A stretch of DNA of 44,989 nt from Planctomycetota bacterium (GTDB taxonomy: Bacteria; Planctomycetota; PUPC01; JACPCR01). The notes beneath the pieces are model-generated. The model saw nothing but the letters and a program-made list of their open reading frames with translations, was not told the origin of the DNA and searched no databases. Location: positions 1 to 44,989 of the forward strand of contig JAQBXN010000066.1 of assembly GCA_027625095.1 (NCBI GenBank). The letters run 5' to 3'. This document shows positions 35,927-44,566 of the stretch, piece after piece; positions within the stretch are counted from its first letter, which is position 1, and every line of letters begins with the position of its first letter. The translations under genes were made by a program, and so were the position numbers.

Positions 35927-37303
35927 ATGAACTCGACCGATGGAAACCCCCTCAATCGTCGCGACTTCATCCAGGCTGGCGCTGCCGGCCTTGCAGCCTC
36001 AGCTCTCGTTCAAAGCCCACCCCTCTTCGGTGAACAGAAATCCCGGCGAATCGGGGTTATCGGCAGCGGCTGGTTTGGCAAGGGAAACATGATCCGATTC
36101 ATCCAGATGGAGCCTTCATGTGAGATCGTCTCCCTTTGCGATGTGGATTCCAAAATGCTCTCCGATGCGGCCGCCCTCGCCGAGGCAAGACAGACAAATA
36201 AAAAAACACCGCGCACTTACTTCAGTTACAAAGAGATGCTCAAGGAAAAGGATCTCGACGTCGTCATCATTGCCACCCCCGATCACTGGCACGCATTGAC
36301 GGCCATCGAAGCTCTGAAATCCGGCGCAAATCTTTACCTTGAAAAACCGACCGGAGTCGACGTTGTCGAAAGCCAGTCCATCCTGGCCGCAGCCAGGAAA
36401 TACAACAAGGTCGTACAGGTAAACCTGCAGAGACGCAGCACCCCACACATCATTGAAGCCCGAGATCGCATCATCAAAGAAGGCAAGCTCGGCAAGATCG
36501 GCCTCGTCGAAACTTACTGCTATTTCGGCATGCGCGTCCGAGGGGCACAGCCAACCAGCACTCCACCAGAGAACCTGAATTGGAACGAATGGTGCGGCCC
36601 GGCCCCGGTGATCCCTTACAACAGTCAGATTCATCCCAGAAGCTGGCGTTCATACATGGAATACTGCAACGGCATCCTGGGCGACATGTGCGTCCACATG
36701 TATGACATGGTTCGCTGGATGCTCGAACTCGGCTGGCCAAGCCGCATCGCTTCTACCGGTGGGATTCTGGTCGACAAAGAAAGCCCGGCCACTTGTCCCG
36801 ATACCCAATCCGCCTCCTTCGATCACGAGGACCTCCGCGTTACCTGGCAGCACCGTACGTGGGGCAGTTCCGCCGATCCAAAGTACCCATGGGGCGCGAC
36901 CTTCTACGGTGACAAGGGGACGCTCAAAGTAAGCGTGCAGAGCTACGATTTTATCCCCAACGGAAAGGGCACCCCCGAGCACGGGGACGCGGTCATTGAG
37001 ATGGATAAGTATCCCGATGATAAAAAAGAGCCCGGCGTTATTCCGAACGTCGTCCCCGCCATGCGCCATCACGTGATGAACTTCCTCGCTTCTCTGGACA
37101 AACAGAGCAAGCCCGTCGCAGACATCCAGGAAGGCCACATCTCATCCTCGAGTTGCATCATGGCGAATGTCGCCATGAACCTCGGCCGTACCATCCAATG
37201 GGATTCCCAAAACGAGCAGGTGGTCGGCGACGCCGAAGCTAACACGCTGTTGAGGCGTCCCTACCGCAAACCATGGGTTCATCCGGAACCCAACGACGTG
37301 TGA
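35927..37303 (+). CDS. twin-arginine Gfo/Idh/MocA-family oxidoreductase
   Basis: This is a 458-residue oxidoreductase. The N-terminus NRRDFIQAGAAGLAASALV is a twin-arginine leader, so it is probably folded in the cytoplasm and exported with its cofactor by the Tat system. Next come the Rossmann motif IGVIGSGWFGKGN and the family EKP as YLEKPTG. The second domain has the sequence NWNEWCGPAP and GDMCVHMYDMVRWML typical of exported members in PVC bacteria. The substrate is probably a sugar or sugar derivative, not resolved. There is a good AAGGA ribosome site. It is the second Gfo/Idh protein here; the one at 7941 lacks a leader. Confidence 0.87.
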   Translation: MNSTDGNPLNRRDFIQAGAAGLAASALVQSPPLFGEQKSRRIGVIGSGWFGKGNMIRFIQMEPSCEIVSLCDVDSKMLSDAAALAEARQTNKKTPRTYFSYKEMLKEKDLDVVIIATPDHWHALTAIEALKSGANLYLEKPTGVDVVESQSILAAARKYNKVVQVNLQRRSTPHIIEARDRIIKEGKLGKIGLVETYCYFGMRVRGAQPTSTPPENLNWNEWCGPAPVIPYNSQIHPRSWRSYMEYCNGILGDMCVHMYDMVRWMLELGWPSRIASTGGILVDKESPATCPDTQSASFDHEDLRVTWQHRTWGSSADPKYPWGATFYGDKGTLKVSVQSYDFIPNGKGTPEHGDAVIEMDKYPDDKKEPGVIPNVVPAMRHHVMNFLASLDKQSKPVADIQEGHISSSSCIMANVAMNLGRTIQWDSQNEQVVGDAEANTLLRRPYRKPWVHPEPNDV

Positions 37304-37646
37304 GGAAGCTGACGAAGCTTCGCCTCAAATCGTCAAGCGTGAAATCGTAGCTTCGGCCTCCAGGCCTCGTCCTTACCCACCATTTTTCTAGAAGTGCTTT
37401 GGCCTCGAATGGTCCGCCGATTTTGCGGAGTCCCCAATGCTCTTCCTCCTGAATAGAAAAATTTGGGCAAAGCCCTGGGGGCTGCTCATTACCTGCTTGC
37501 CTTCGGCGTAGCAAAACGAAATTTGAGGTAAAGAGCAGATCTCCAGTCGGGAGCGACTTGTAAACACACTTCCGACCCGGCCTGCCAGAGTGCCCCCAGA
37601 ATGTGCGTGTCCCAGACGGCCGGAAGACAAGGTGTGTAGTCAAGAT
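37304..37646. other. convergent intergenic region with repeat-like sequence
   Basis: This 343-bp gap lies between converging genes. A 10-bp palindrome CGAAGCTTCG is at 37313-37322, and the stretch 37344-37366 repeats the hairpin element at 10804. The sequence AGCTTCG-CCTC occurs twice within 40 bp as a direct repeat. Open frames on the minus strand (up to about 130 codons) have no family features and I do not call them. No T-rich terminator is obvious. Confidence 0.45.
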
Positions 37647-38771
37647 TTACTTCTTACATTGAATCTCAAACGGATACTCCGAAAGATTCTCCAGGCCGTT
37701 TTCGGTGATGAGGTACATGTTTTCCAGGCGGACCCCTGCGCGCATTTCGGGGATGTATGCGCCAGGTTCGACACTCACAACGTTGCCGATTTCGAAGGTT
37801 CCGCCGCGCTTTTCATTTAAATCGGGGAGCTGATGGGCACGCAGGCCCACGTTGTGCCCGGCGTGGTGAATGAGGCCGGCATCAGCAAGCGCAGGGTGTT
37901 CACGGATGTGGGCGTCGATGGCCTTCCAGCAATCCGAACCGTCTTTGCCTGGCTGAAGATAGTCAGGCAGTTGTTCATGGAAGGATTTGATGTGGTCGTA
38001 TACGGACTGCTGAATGTCTGTTGGATTACCGTCGACACTGAACGCTCGGCAGAGGTCTGCCCAATAACCGTGATAGATGCACCAAGCGTCGATGATATAG
38101 ATTTCGCCAGCCTCGATCTTCCGGTCCCGCGCGAACCCGCCGAACCCGCCGCACTGGTAATCGCCGTCATGGAAAACTTTTTCGCCGGCGGCAAGACAGG
38201 CTGCCTCACGAGCGGCCGCCAGGACTTCGAGTTCGTTTACACCTGGGGCAATCGTCCGTTGCGCGGCGTCGTAAGCGGCCAGGTCGGCCTGGATAGCTTT
38301 TCGGATCACGGCGATTTCATCCGGGTCTTTACGCTTTTGAAGATCGAGAAGAGTCTCGTCAAGGGCCACCCATTCGCATTTACCGAAAACATTCTCAACG
38401 GTGTCCGCGAACATCTTCGGCATGAACTCGGCCTGGTAACCGATTCGGCCTGCCTTGCCGGCGGACTGCAATCTGGCAGATACGTTTTCGCAAGCTCGTC
38501 TTGTGAGATCCTGGTGTGCCGTGAAGCCGATGGCCCAGTCGTAAACGATACAGTCATCCAGGCATTCACTGTCAACATTGCTGGCGGCGACCAGCCAGGT
38601 CGAGCCGCTTGTTTCAAGGTAAAGACAGCCTGGATGCGCCTCGTTTAAGAGGACGCCCGTGAAGTAATAAATCTCAAGATAGTGGGTGATAATGGCTGCA
38701 TCGATATCCTGTCCGGTGAGTTTTTCTCTGAGCCGTTTCTGCCTTTGGAGGCATCCTTCAGTCGTAAGCAT
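37647..38771 (-). CDS. M24-family metallopeptidase (Xaa-Pro aminopeptidase-like)
   Basis: This is a 374-residue protein with the creatinase-like N-terminal domain (about 8-140) and a pita-bread catalytic domain. All five metal ligands are visible: Asp228 and Asp239 in IIDAWCIYHGYWADL, His306 in HHAGHNVG, Glu335 in SVEPGAY and Glu350 in RLENMY. It probably removes N-terminal residues before proline, or cleaves a related amidino or peptide bond, in the cytoplasm; no signal peptide is seen. The start at 38771 has AGGA at the right distance. It stands alone, 220 bp from the cytochrome gene end on the same strand and separated from it by a terminator. Confidence 0.9.
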   Translation of the reverse strand: MLTTEGCLQRQKRLREKLTGQDIDAAIITHYLEIYYFTGVLLNEAHPGCLYLETSGSTWLVAASNVDSECLDDCIVYDWAIGFTAHQDLTRRACENVSARLQSAGKAGRIGYQAEFMPKMFADTVENVFGKCEWVALDETLLDLQKRKDPDEIAVIRKAIQADLAAYDAAQRTIAPGVNELEVLAAAREAACLAAGEKVFHDGDYQCGGFGGFARDRKIEAGEIYIIDAWCIYHGYWADLCRAFSVDGNPTDIQQSVYDHIKSFHEQLPDYLQPGKDGSDCWKAIDAHIREHPALADAGLIHHAGHNVGLRAHQLPDLNEKRGGTFEIGNVVSVEPGAYIPEMRAGVRLENMYLITENGLENLSEYPFEIQCKK

Positions 38772-38913
38772 AATGTTAATCCTGGGTCATTCTGAGTGTT
38801 TTCAACGCAAGATGGATGGCCTGAGATCGAGCCCGGTCATGGGGACGGAAAAATACTTTCTCAAGATCAAGTCGATCAATTCGACAACCCTGAAATCATC
38901 CGAACTTCATAAT

Positions 38914-38946
38914 AAAGGCCGCAGGAGCAATGCTTCTGCGGCCTTT
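38914..38946 (-). terminator. strong intrinsic terminator after the cytochrome gene
   Basis: A 15-bp stem (AAAGGCCGCAGGAGC and its complement, one G-T pair) with a 3-base loop is followed on the minus strand by TTTATTAT. It lies 46 bp past the cytochrome stop and should end the porin-cytochrome transcript before the M24 gene. Confidence 0.85.
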
Positions 38947-38992
38947 CACTAATCTGAGGCGGTCGCGGGTTCACCCGCACCACGACGGTAAA

Positions 38993-41900
38993 TTACTTTC
39001 GGCGTCTTCTCCGCTTGTCTGGATCGTCCTCTTTCGGCTCTTCCTCTTTCTTCACATCCTTCCAGTCCGCGGCCTGGGTGGCCGGCTCATCAGAGACTGA
39101 AAAGACTTTGCCGTCACGCATATACATGCGGTGCATTTCCTTCAGATTGAAAGGGCGTGAGCCTTTGCGGTTGAAGACACTGATCTGATTGCCGCTGTCG
39201 TCGACGAAGCGGTCACGCGAGAGACCTTCCGAAACGGCGAGCGCCCGGCCTTTGGTTGGGAAGGTGGCGATCAGCTCCGGATTCTCCGGATACGGTGCAT
39301 AACCAAAGTGGCCCGGATGCTTGCTGTTGATGAGCTCGACGATGCGGAGGCCGTTCATACCGTCGGCAATGTAGGCAAACGTGCTCGTATTGGTCATGCC
39401 GATCACGATGCCGTTCGCGTCACTGATGGCGCCTTCTGCATTGAAGATTTTGTAGAGCTTCGGCTCGGTGATTTTGGTGATATCCACGATAGCCAATCCC
39501 TGGCGACCGGCTGCCACATAGGCGAATGTACGGCTGAGGTAAACGTCGCGCGCATCTTCGAGGGCGAGGCTTGAATCTGGCAGGAAAACCGGAGATTCAA
39601 GGGTCGAGATATCGAAAACCTTGAGGCCATCGTCATCAGCGACGTAGCAATAGCGGAATTGCGAGGCCAGAGCGTGCGGATTATTCAACTGGCCGGCACC
39701 CACATTTGTCACGACCTTCGGCTGCGTGGGCTCACTGATATCCACAACCACAAGTCCGTTCTTGCTGGTCAGGACGTAGGCGTAATTGCCAACGATCCGG
39801 AGATTGACCGCACCTGAAAGGATGCCATTGGGATTCAAGGTGGCCCATCGTTTGGGGAAGTTGTTGCTCGGGTTACCGTCGATGTATGTCACCACATCGA
39901 ACACGATCAGGCCCTCCACAAAGTCAGCCACATAGCCGTAACCGAAGAGCGGGTGGACCTTCTGCTCCATGTTTTCAGGGAATTGCTTCCTGGATGGATC
40001 CACTGGATTCAAAGAAGCGAACCGAACGGCACGCGCGTCTGCGGAGCGCAATTGCGACTTGTGTCCCAGGCTCGAGAACGGTTCTTCGATAAGGCGCTGG
40101 GTGAATCCCTTGTTTGCGATGTTGGCAATATCAAATACTCGAACGCCTTTGGATCCATCTGCCACGAACAAGTACTCCCCGTATTTCTGTACAGAGCTGG
40201 CGTAGCGGCTGCCGTGGTGGTGGCTGCTTTCAAGAATCCGTCCGTTAGCCAGGTGCTTCTTGTAGCTGTCGGGTTGTATCACCGAATGGAACTGGCTTCC
40301 GATGACCGGCTGGTTCTGCAAGCCTTCGGTTATTTCCACAGCATAGACGCCCCCCGTGCCGGACGCGACATAGGTATATTCGCCGATAAAGTTCACCGAG
40401 TTTGTGCCGAGGCCGAGCACCTGGGCCATTCTCGCGTTGTTATCGCCGGCCGCTGAGACGTGGCATTCGCTGCATTGCTTGACGACATCTTTGCGGACCG
40501 TGTGCGGCGGGAAGGGCACGAACGCGTGCCCGCTGAAGCCCTCGGCCGATATTGTCGGCTGCTGGTTAAAGACCCACTCACGATTCCTGTTCTGTGCCGA
40601 GGCGATCACGGCGCTGGCCGAGCGAACCGGGGTGACCCGATTGCCCTTTGCCCAGCCGTTGATGCCGAGGGAGAAACCATCGCTCCTGAGACTTTGGGCA
40701 TAGTAGCCGACTACGTTAAAGGTAGTTTCACCCTTGAAGTGGGTGAGATCTTTTTTCACGTTGGCGATATTCGGCAAATGGCATCCATAACAGCTCGTGA
40801 CCCACGAAGTATGGCAGGAGTAGCAATTTAAAGTGTTGGAATCGCGTTCGTGAGCCGGAGCATCGGTCTCTCCTTCGAGGGGCCTGGTCCGATGTGCGAG
40901 GACCTTTGGATCTTCCGGCACGACTCCCCATGTGGAGCCATCACGCTGAATGGTGTGTGCATAGGCCATCTGCTTGTTGTACGTGTCGCCGGAATTCGGA
41001 TTGATTTTCACGTACTGTTGCGGGATCTCCCATTCTTTGTCGGGGTCGAGGCGGCTGCGCTGGATGACCGTATCTCCGCGCTTGGTAAACGCCTTCTTTC
41101 CGAACGCGGTCTGCATGAGTTCCAGCTTGTTGCCGCCCGCGGGATTCGACGTCACCAGTGAGGAATCGGTGAGTGAGCCGTGGCAGTCTTCGCAATTGAT
41201 CTCGATGGCGTTGCTCATCTCGGTGGAAAGACGCCCATCGCCGTGGCTGTCCTGTTTAAAGTGGCAATCGATGCAGTGCATACCTTTTTCAGCATGCACG
41301 TCTTTGAGATGGACGGCTTTGCCCATCCAATCGCTGTCACCACGAGGGATGACGTTGTTCTCTTTGTCCAGAAGATTGCCGCGAATGTCACGCTTCCATA
41401 CGGCCCGGAACAACCAGCCATTGTTGGCATAGTCTGCGAATTTAACATTAGTGGTTTTGCGTTTGGCTTCGAGATAGGTGTCGTAGTCAACGTTGTCTTT
41501 GTCGGCGTAAACCTCGTCGGCATCTGTTTCGTAATTCCACCAGAGGTGGCCGGTGTAAGAAGTAAGACCGCCGCTGCCCTGATGGTAGTGGCAGGTCAGG
41601 CACTGTGAGGTAGGCACGCTCTTGGTAAGCTGGTGTTTGATAGGGTGGCCGGACTCATCCTTCGGGATGGCGGGATCATCAGAAAACGAATTCCCTCTAT
41701 GGCCGTAATTTGCCCACTTGCCGGAATGCGTGGGATCGCTGTCATTGGCATAGACCACGTGGCAGGCGGTGCAGCCGCTCTGACGATAATCACCGGGATG
41801 CGCGTTCTGGCCCAGGAATGATAGATACGGATCGTTCAGACGAGTCTTTGAAAGGGCGATGAATCCGGCATCGATTCGGTTTTGCGTTCCCGGGCCGCGA

Positions 41901-42625
41901 AGGCTGGTGCCGTTGTTGCCGTCTTCAAAAACTCGGAAGATATTGCCTGGAAAAGTGCGTGCGAAATCCGGAATCGGGAGGAGCTGTGGCACGACGCCGC
42001 GCTTGAGTTCTTCTTCAGTCGGCGGCGGGACGGTCTTGAGGGCCTGCGGAAAACCGGACTCGTCATAACTCTCGCCGAACACGAAGTTCTTGATGGGCGC
42101 GATCCCGTTGTTGTAGGCAGCAGTGCCCGGGACCGTCGAACTGTGGGTCATGATGCTCTTCCGGACCTTCATGACTTCTTCCTCGTGGCATTTGCCGCAG
42201 GATTTGTGCGCGATGCGAAGGTCGCCGGGGTTCATGAATTGAATGAATTCCGGGCTTTCACGGTTCAGTGCGGCATACGAATATTTGGGATTGGCCGAGT
42301 TTGCCCAGCGCTTATCCTTGGGCAGCACGTGTGCTTCGGCTCTGGTAGCGGCCTTGGCGTTGCCGCCGTGGCAATCGGTGCAGCCGAGCTCGACCGTCTC
42401 AGATACGTGCATCTTCTCGGTACCGTCGTGGCAAGTCAGACAGCCCTGGCTGGCAGCAAGAACTTTTTCATTCTTTTCTGCCCAGGCAGAACGAAAGCCC
42501 TGGGTCTTGACAGCGGTAGCATCGGCTTCCCCGGCAAGGACGGGTGTCCGATTAGAGAAAAGCGGCCAGCTTACCGTGATTCCGACCGCAACAACCAGGC
42601 ATGACAGTGTGAGCATGCGTTTCAT
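38993..42625 (-). CDS. decaheme c-type cytochrome with C-terminal LVIVD propeller
   Basis: This is a 1210-residue secreted protein. The start at 42625 has an AAGGAG ribosome site and gives a signal peptide (MLTLSCLVVAVGITVSWPLF). I count ten CxxCH heme motifs: CLTCH at residue 62, then CTDCH, CGKCH, CTACH, CLTCH, CIDCH, CEDCH, CYSCH, CYGCH and CSECH near 721. Extra histidines are available as distal ligands. Residues about 740-1150 hold LVIVD-type propeller repeats (YLFVADGSKGVRVFDI, YAYVLTSKNGLVVVDI, FAYVAAGRQGLAIVDI). The tail is acidic, then RRRRRK. It belongs with the porin upstream, 64 bp away, as a probable electron-transfer pair. The hemes need cytochrome c maturation in the periplasm. 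Its final place, periplasm or outer surface, is not known. Confidence 0.92.
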   Translation of the reverse strand: MKRMLTLSCLVVAVGITVSWPLFSNRTPVLAGEADATAVKTQGFRSAWAEKNEKVLAASQGCLTCHDGTEKMHVSETVELGCTDCHGGNAKAATRAEAHVLPKDKRWANSANPKYSYAALNRESPEFIQFMNPGDLRIAHKSCGKCHEEEVMKVRKSIMTHSSTVPGTAAYNNGIAPIKNFVFGESYDESGFPQALKTVPPPTEEELKRGVVPQLLPIPDFARTFPGNIFRVFEDGNNGTSLRGPGTQNRIDAGFIALSKTRLNDPYLSFLGQNAHPGDYRQSGCTACHVVYANDSDPTHSGKWANYGHRGNSFSDDPAIPKDESGHPIKHQLTKSVPTSQCLTCHYHQGSGGLTSYTGHLWWNYETDADEVYADKDNVDYDTYLEAKRKTTNVKFADYANNGWLFRAVWKRDIRGNLLDKENNVIPRGDSDWMGKAVHLKDVHAEKGMHCIDCHFKQDSHGDGRLSTEMSNAIEINCEDCHGSLTDSSLVTSNPAGGNKLELMQTAFGKKAFTKRGDTVIQRSRLDPDKEWEIPQQYVKINPNSGDTYNKQMAYAHTIQRDGSTWGVVPEDPKVLAHRTRPLEGETDAPAHERDSNTLNCYSCHTSWVTSCYGCHLPNIANVKKDLTHFKGETTFNVVGYYAQSLRSDGFSLGINGWAKGNRVTPVRSASAVIASAQNRNREWVFNQQPTISAEGFSGHAFVPFPPHTVRKDVVKQCSECHVSAAGDNNARMAQVLGLGTNSVNFIGEYTYVASGTGGVYAVEITEGLQNQPVIGSQFHSVIQPDSYKKHLANGRILESSHHHGSRYASSVQKYGEYLFVADGSKGVRVFDIANIANKGFTQRLIEEPFSSLGHKSQLRSADARAVRFASLNPVDPSRKQFPENMEQKVHPLFGYGYVADFVEGLIVFDVVTYIDGNPSNNFPKRWATLNPNGILSGAVNLRIVGNYAYVLTSKNGLVVVDISEPTQPKVVTNVGAGQLNNPHALASQFRYCYVADDDGLKVFDISTLESPVFLPDSSLALEDARDVYLSRTFAYVAAGRQGLAIVDITKITEPKLYKIFNAEGAISDANGIVIGMTNTSTFAYIADGMNGLRIVELINSKHPGHFGYAPYPENPELIATFPTKGRALAVSEGLSRDRFVDDSGNQISVFNRKGSRPFNLKEMHRMYMRDGKVFSVSDEPATQAADWKDVKKEEEPKEDDPDKRRRRRK

Positions 42626-42689
42626 GGACGGGTCTACTCCTTTTTTCGCTTGGGTTGTCTGTTTCAAAACCATTGAGTGGCCGAGACGT

Positions 42690-44288
42690 TTAGTAAACAA
42701 GGGTGATGGTAATAAAAGCGGTATAGACTTCATCGCCGGTTCCAGTGATCTGCTCCAGCCCGTTCTGGGGGAACAGTGTGGAAAAGGATCCGGTGAGAAT
42801 AATATTTTCACTGAGCAGCGGCCGGTGTTGGATGGCAGCCCCGATTTCCCATCCGATGGAATGTTCGACGCCTGCACCAAAAACCTTCTGCAAGGCGGAT
42901 GTCTGGACAAACTCGAAGTAATTGAGGTTGGTGGTAAGGAAAGTCTTCGGAGTAAGCTTGGCATCCACACCCCAATTCATGATGAATATTCCCGGATTGA
43001 CGTGGTTGGCCTGGGCTCCGGCCTTGCCGCGCAAGTTGGGGAGAAAGCTGTTTCCATTCGTCAGAGTCTGGCCGTTGACAGCGATGCCTTCACGCACCCA
43101 GTAGCTGAAACCGTTTCCGGCAAAATTAGGATTATCAAAGATGGCGTCGAACCCGTTACCTTCACTGTCGTTCGCGTCATCATCACCGGAGGCAAAGGCG
43201 ATCGCGAAACGGAAATCCAGAAAATCGTGAGGATAACTCAACTCCAGGGCGGCAAAGTAGGCCTTGACATCAATGTTCTGGCCGGCAATGGCGTTGTTGT
43301 CCTGCTTGCCCCAGACGTAGTAAAAGGCGGGGGCCACGTTGATGCGTCCAATATGGCCGTCTCCCGCAAATCCAAGGTAATAGGTATCCAGGTCTTCCCC
43401 TTTGCGGTCCCGGTTGTAGTGGAAGCTGACCTCACTGTTGTAGCCGGGCCAGATGAAGTCCTGATACGCCAGCGTGCCGATAAACACGTACTGTTCACGG
43501 GCGTCGAAAAGATTGAAATTGCTGGTCGGATCTTTCTCTCGCTGGTCGAATGCCGCGATGTTCCAGAACAGCCGATTCGACTTGGCCTGGCCAAAGAGTT
43601 GCCCCCCCTGATTGACGTCGTTGAAGATGAACCCGCGGAAGTCACTGACAAAAGCTTGCCGGCCCGCGCGCAGCGAGACGGTGTCATAAAACTCGTTCAC
43701 ATCGCAGAGCTTTACTTCGAGGAAACCCTCCTGGAGCGCGCCGTCCCCTTCGAGCTCGTCTGCACGAACGTCCAGATAGTTAAGGTTAAAAGCCGGGGTA
43801 ATCTTGGCAGACCAGTCTTTGGGTTTGAAGACGGTCTTGCCCTGGAAGAGTTCGAAGCTCAGAAAAAAGTTTTGATTGATGACGTTTTCCTGCCGGTTAA
43901 TCCCGCCGCCAATCGGCTTTTCCCGGGCGTTGAATACCGTGTCACTGATCCCGGTGAAGATAAAGAAGATGTTGTCGTTGATGATTGGGAAATCGCCCTT
44001 GAGCACGTTCTGATGGTAAGGATCCCATAGCCCGGGGCTGGGGTCATAGCGATACCAGTCAGGCAAAACGATACGCCAGCGATCATCTACGACCGCGAAA
44101 TGATCCGATGAAAGAGCTTGTGGCGACTTCATCTTGACGAGCCGCTTGCCCATGCCTTTGCCCTGCGGACGTGCATTCTGGCTACCGTAAGGGCCGTATT
44201 CCTGGACATCCCAGGCATTCTCCGCATTGGCGGAAAGGGCAAAGAGAAGAAGGCTGCATCCGATCAAAGCACAACGGAACAGATTCAT
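42690..44288 (-). CDS. outer-membrane beta-barrel porin, partner of the multiheme cytochrome
   Basis: This is a 532-residue protein. The start at 44288 gives a Sec signal peptide (MNLFRCALIGCSLLLFALSANA); a start 18 bp upstream is also possible. The mature part alternates polar and aromatic or hydrophobic residues as in a large beta-barrel (FWNIAAFDQRE, YVFIGTLAYQDFIW, FAAALELSYPH-like strands) and ends in an aromatic residue after TAFITITLVY, the outer-membrane targeting signature. It precedes the cytochrome in a two-gene operon. In porin-cytochrome conduits, a barrel sheathes a multiheme protein to carry electrons across the outer membrane; this pair fits the pattern, but the barrel is not clearly an MtrB homologue by eye. 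Confidence 0.85.
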   Translation of the reverse strand: MNLFRCALIGCSLLLFALSANAENAWDVQEYGPYGSQNARPQGKGMGKRLVKMKSPQALSSDHFAVVDDRWRIVLPDWYRYDPSPGLWDPYHQNVLKGDFPIINDNIFFIFTGISDTVFNAREKPIGGGINRQENVINQNFFLSFELFQGKTVFKPKDWSAKITPAFNLNYLDVRADELEGDGALQEGFLEVKLCDVNEFYDTVSLRAGRQAFVSDFRGFIFNDVNQGGQLFGQAKSNRLFWNIAAFDQREKDPTSNFNLFDAREQYVFIGTLAYQDFIWPGYNSEVSFHYNRDRKGEDLDTYYLGFAGDGHIGRINVAPAFYYVWGKQDNNAIAGQNIDVKAYFAALELSYPHDFLDFRFAIAFASGDDDANDSEGNGFDAIFDNPNFAGNGFSYWVREGIAVNGQTLTNGNSFLPNLRGKAGAQANHVNPGIFIMNWGVDAKLTPKTFLTTNLNYFEFVQTSALQKVFGAGVEHSIGWEIGAAIQHRPLLSENIILTGSFSTLFPQNGLEQITGTGDEVYTAFITITLVY

Positions 44289-44406
44289 ATGACGATGCCT
44301 CTCCATAGACGGATTACTTCAACGGGAAAACTGAATGTCTGGAAATTGTTCTTCAGGATGCCGCAGAATTGTTCCATTTGCCGGCCTCCGAGGTTTGAAG
44401 GGCATT

Positions 44407-44435
44407 ATCATGGGGAGGGATTGCCTTGGCGTCAA
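44407..44435 (-). promoter_or_regulatory. possible sigma-70-type promoter of the porin-cytochrome operon
   Basis: On the minus strand TTGACG (44430-44435) and CATGAT (44407-44412) are 17 bp apart, matching 5 of 6 and 4 of 6 consensus bases. This gives a 5' leader of roughly 110 bases before the start at 44288. Confidence 0.4.
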
Positions 44436-44566
44436 GGCTATTTTTAACATCTTTGCAAACGCAGGCCGATGGCCATTGCAGGCGAGGATATCCACAGCGT
44501 TTGAAATCTGTCTCCACACTCTCACAATGTCAGTCAATCCCTGACCTGACCCTGGAGATTTGAACT

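Noticed and set aside
37239..37643. 134-codon minus-strand open frame between convergent genes
   Set aside because: It has no domain, overlaps the end of the oxidoreductase gene, and includes dispersed palindromic sequence.
42243..44030. 595-codon plus-strand open frame across the porin and cytochrome genes
   Set aside because: It is antisense to a signal-peptide porin and to CxxCH-rich coding sequence, with no family features.
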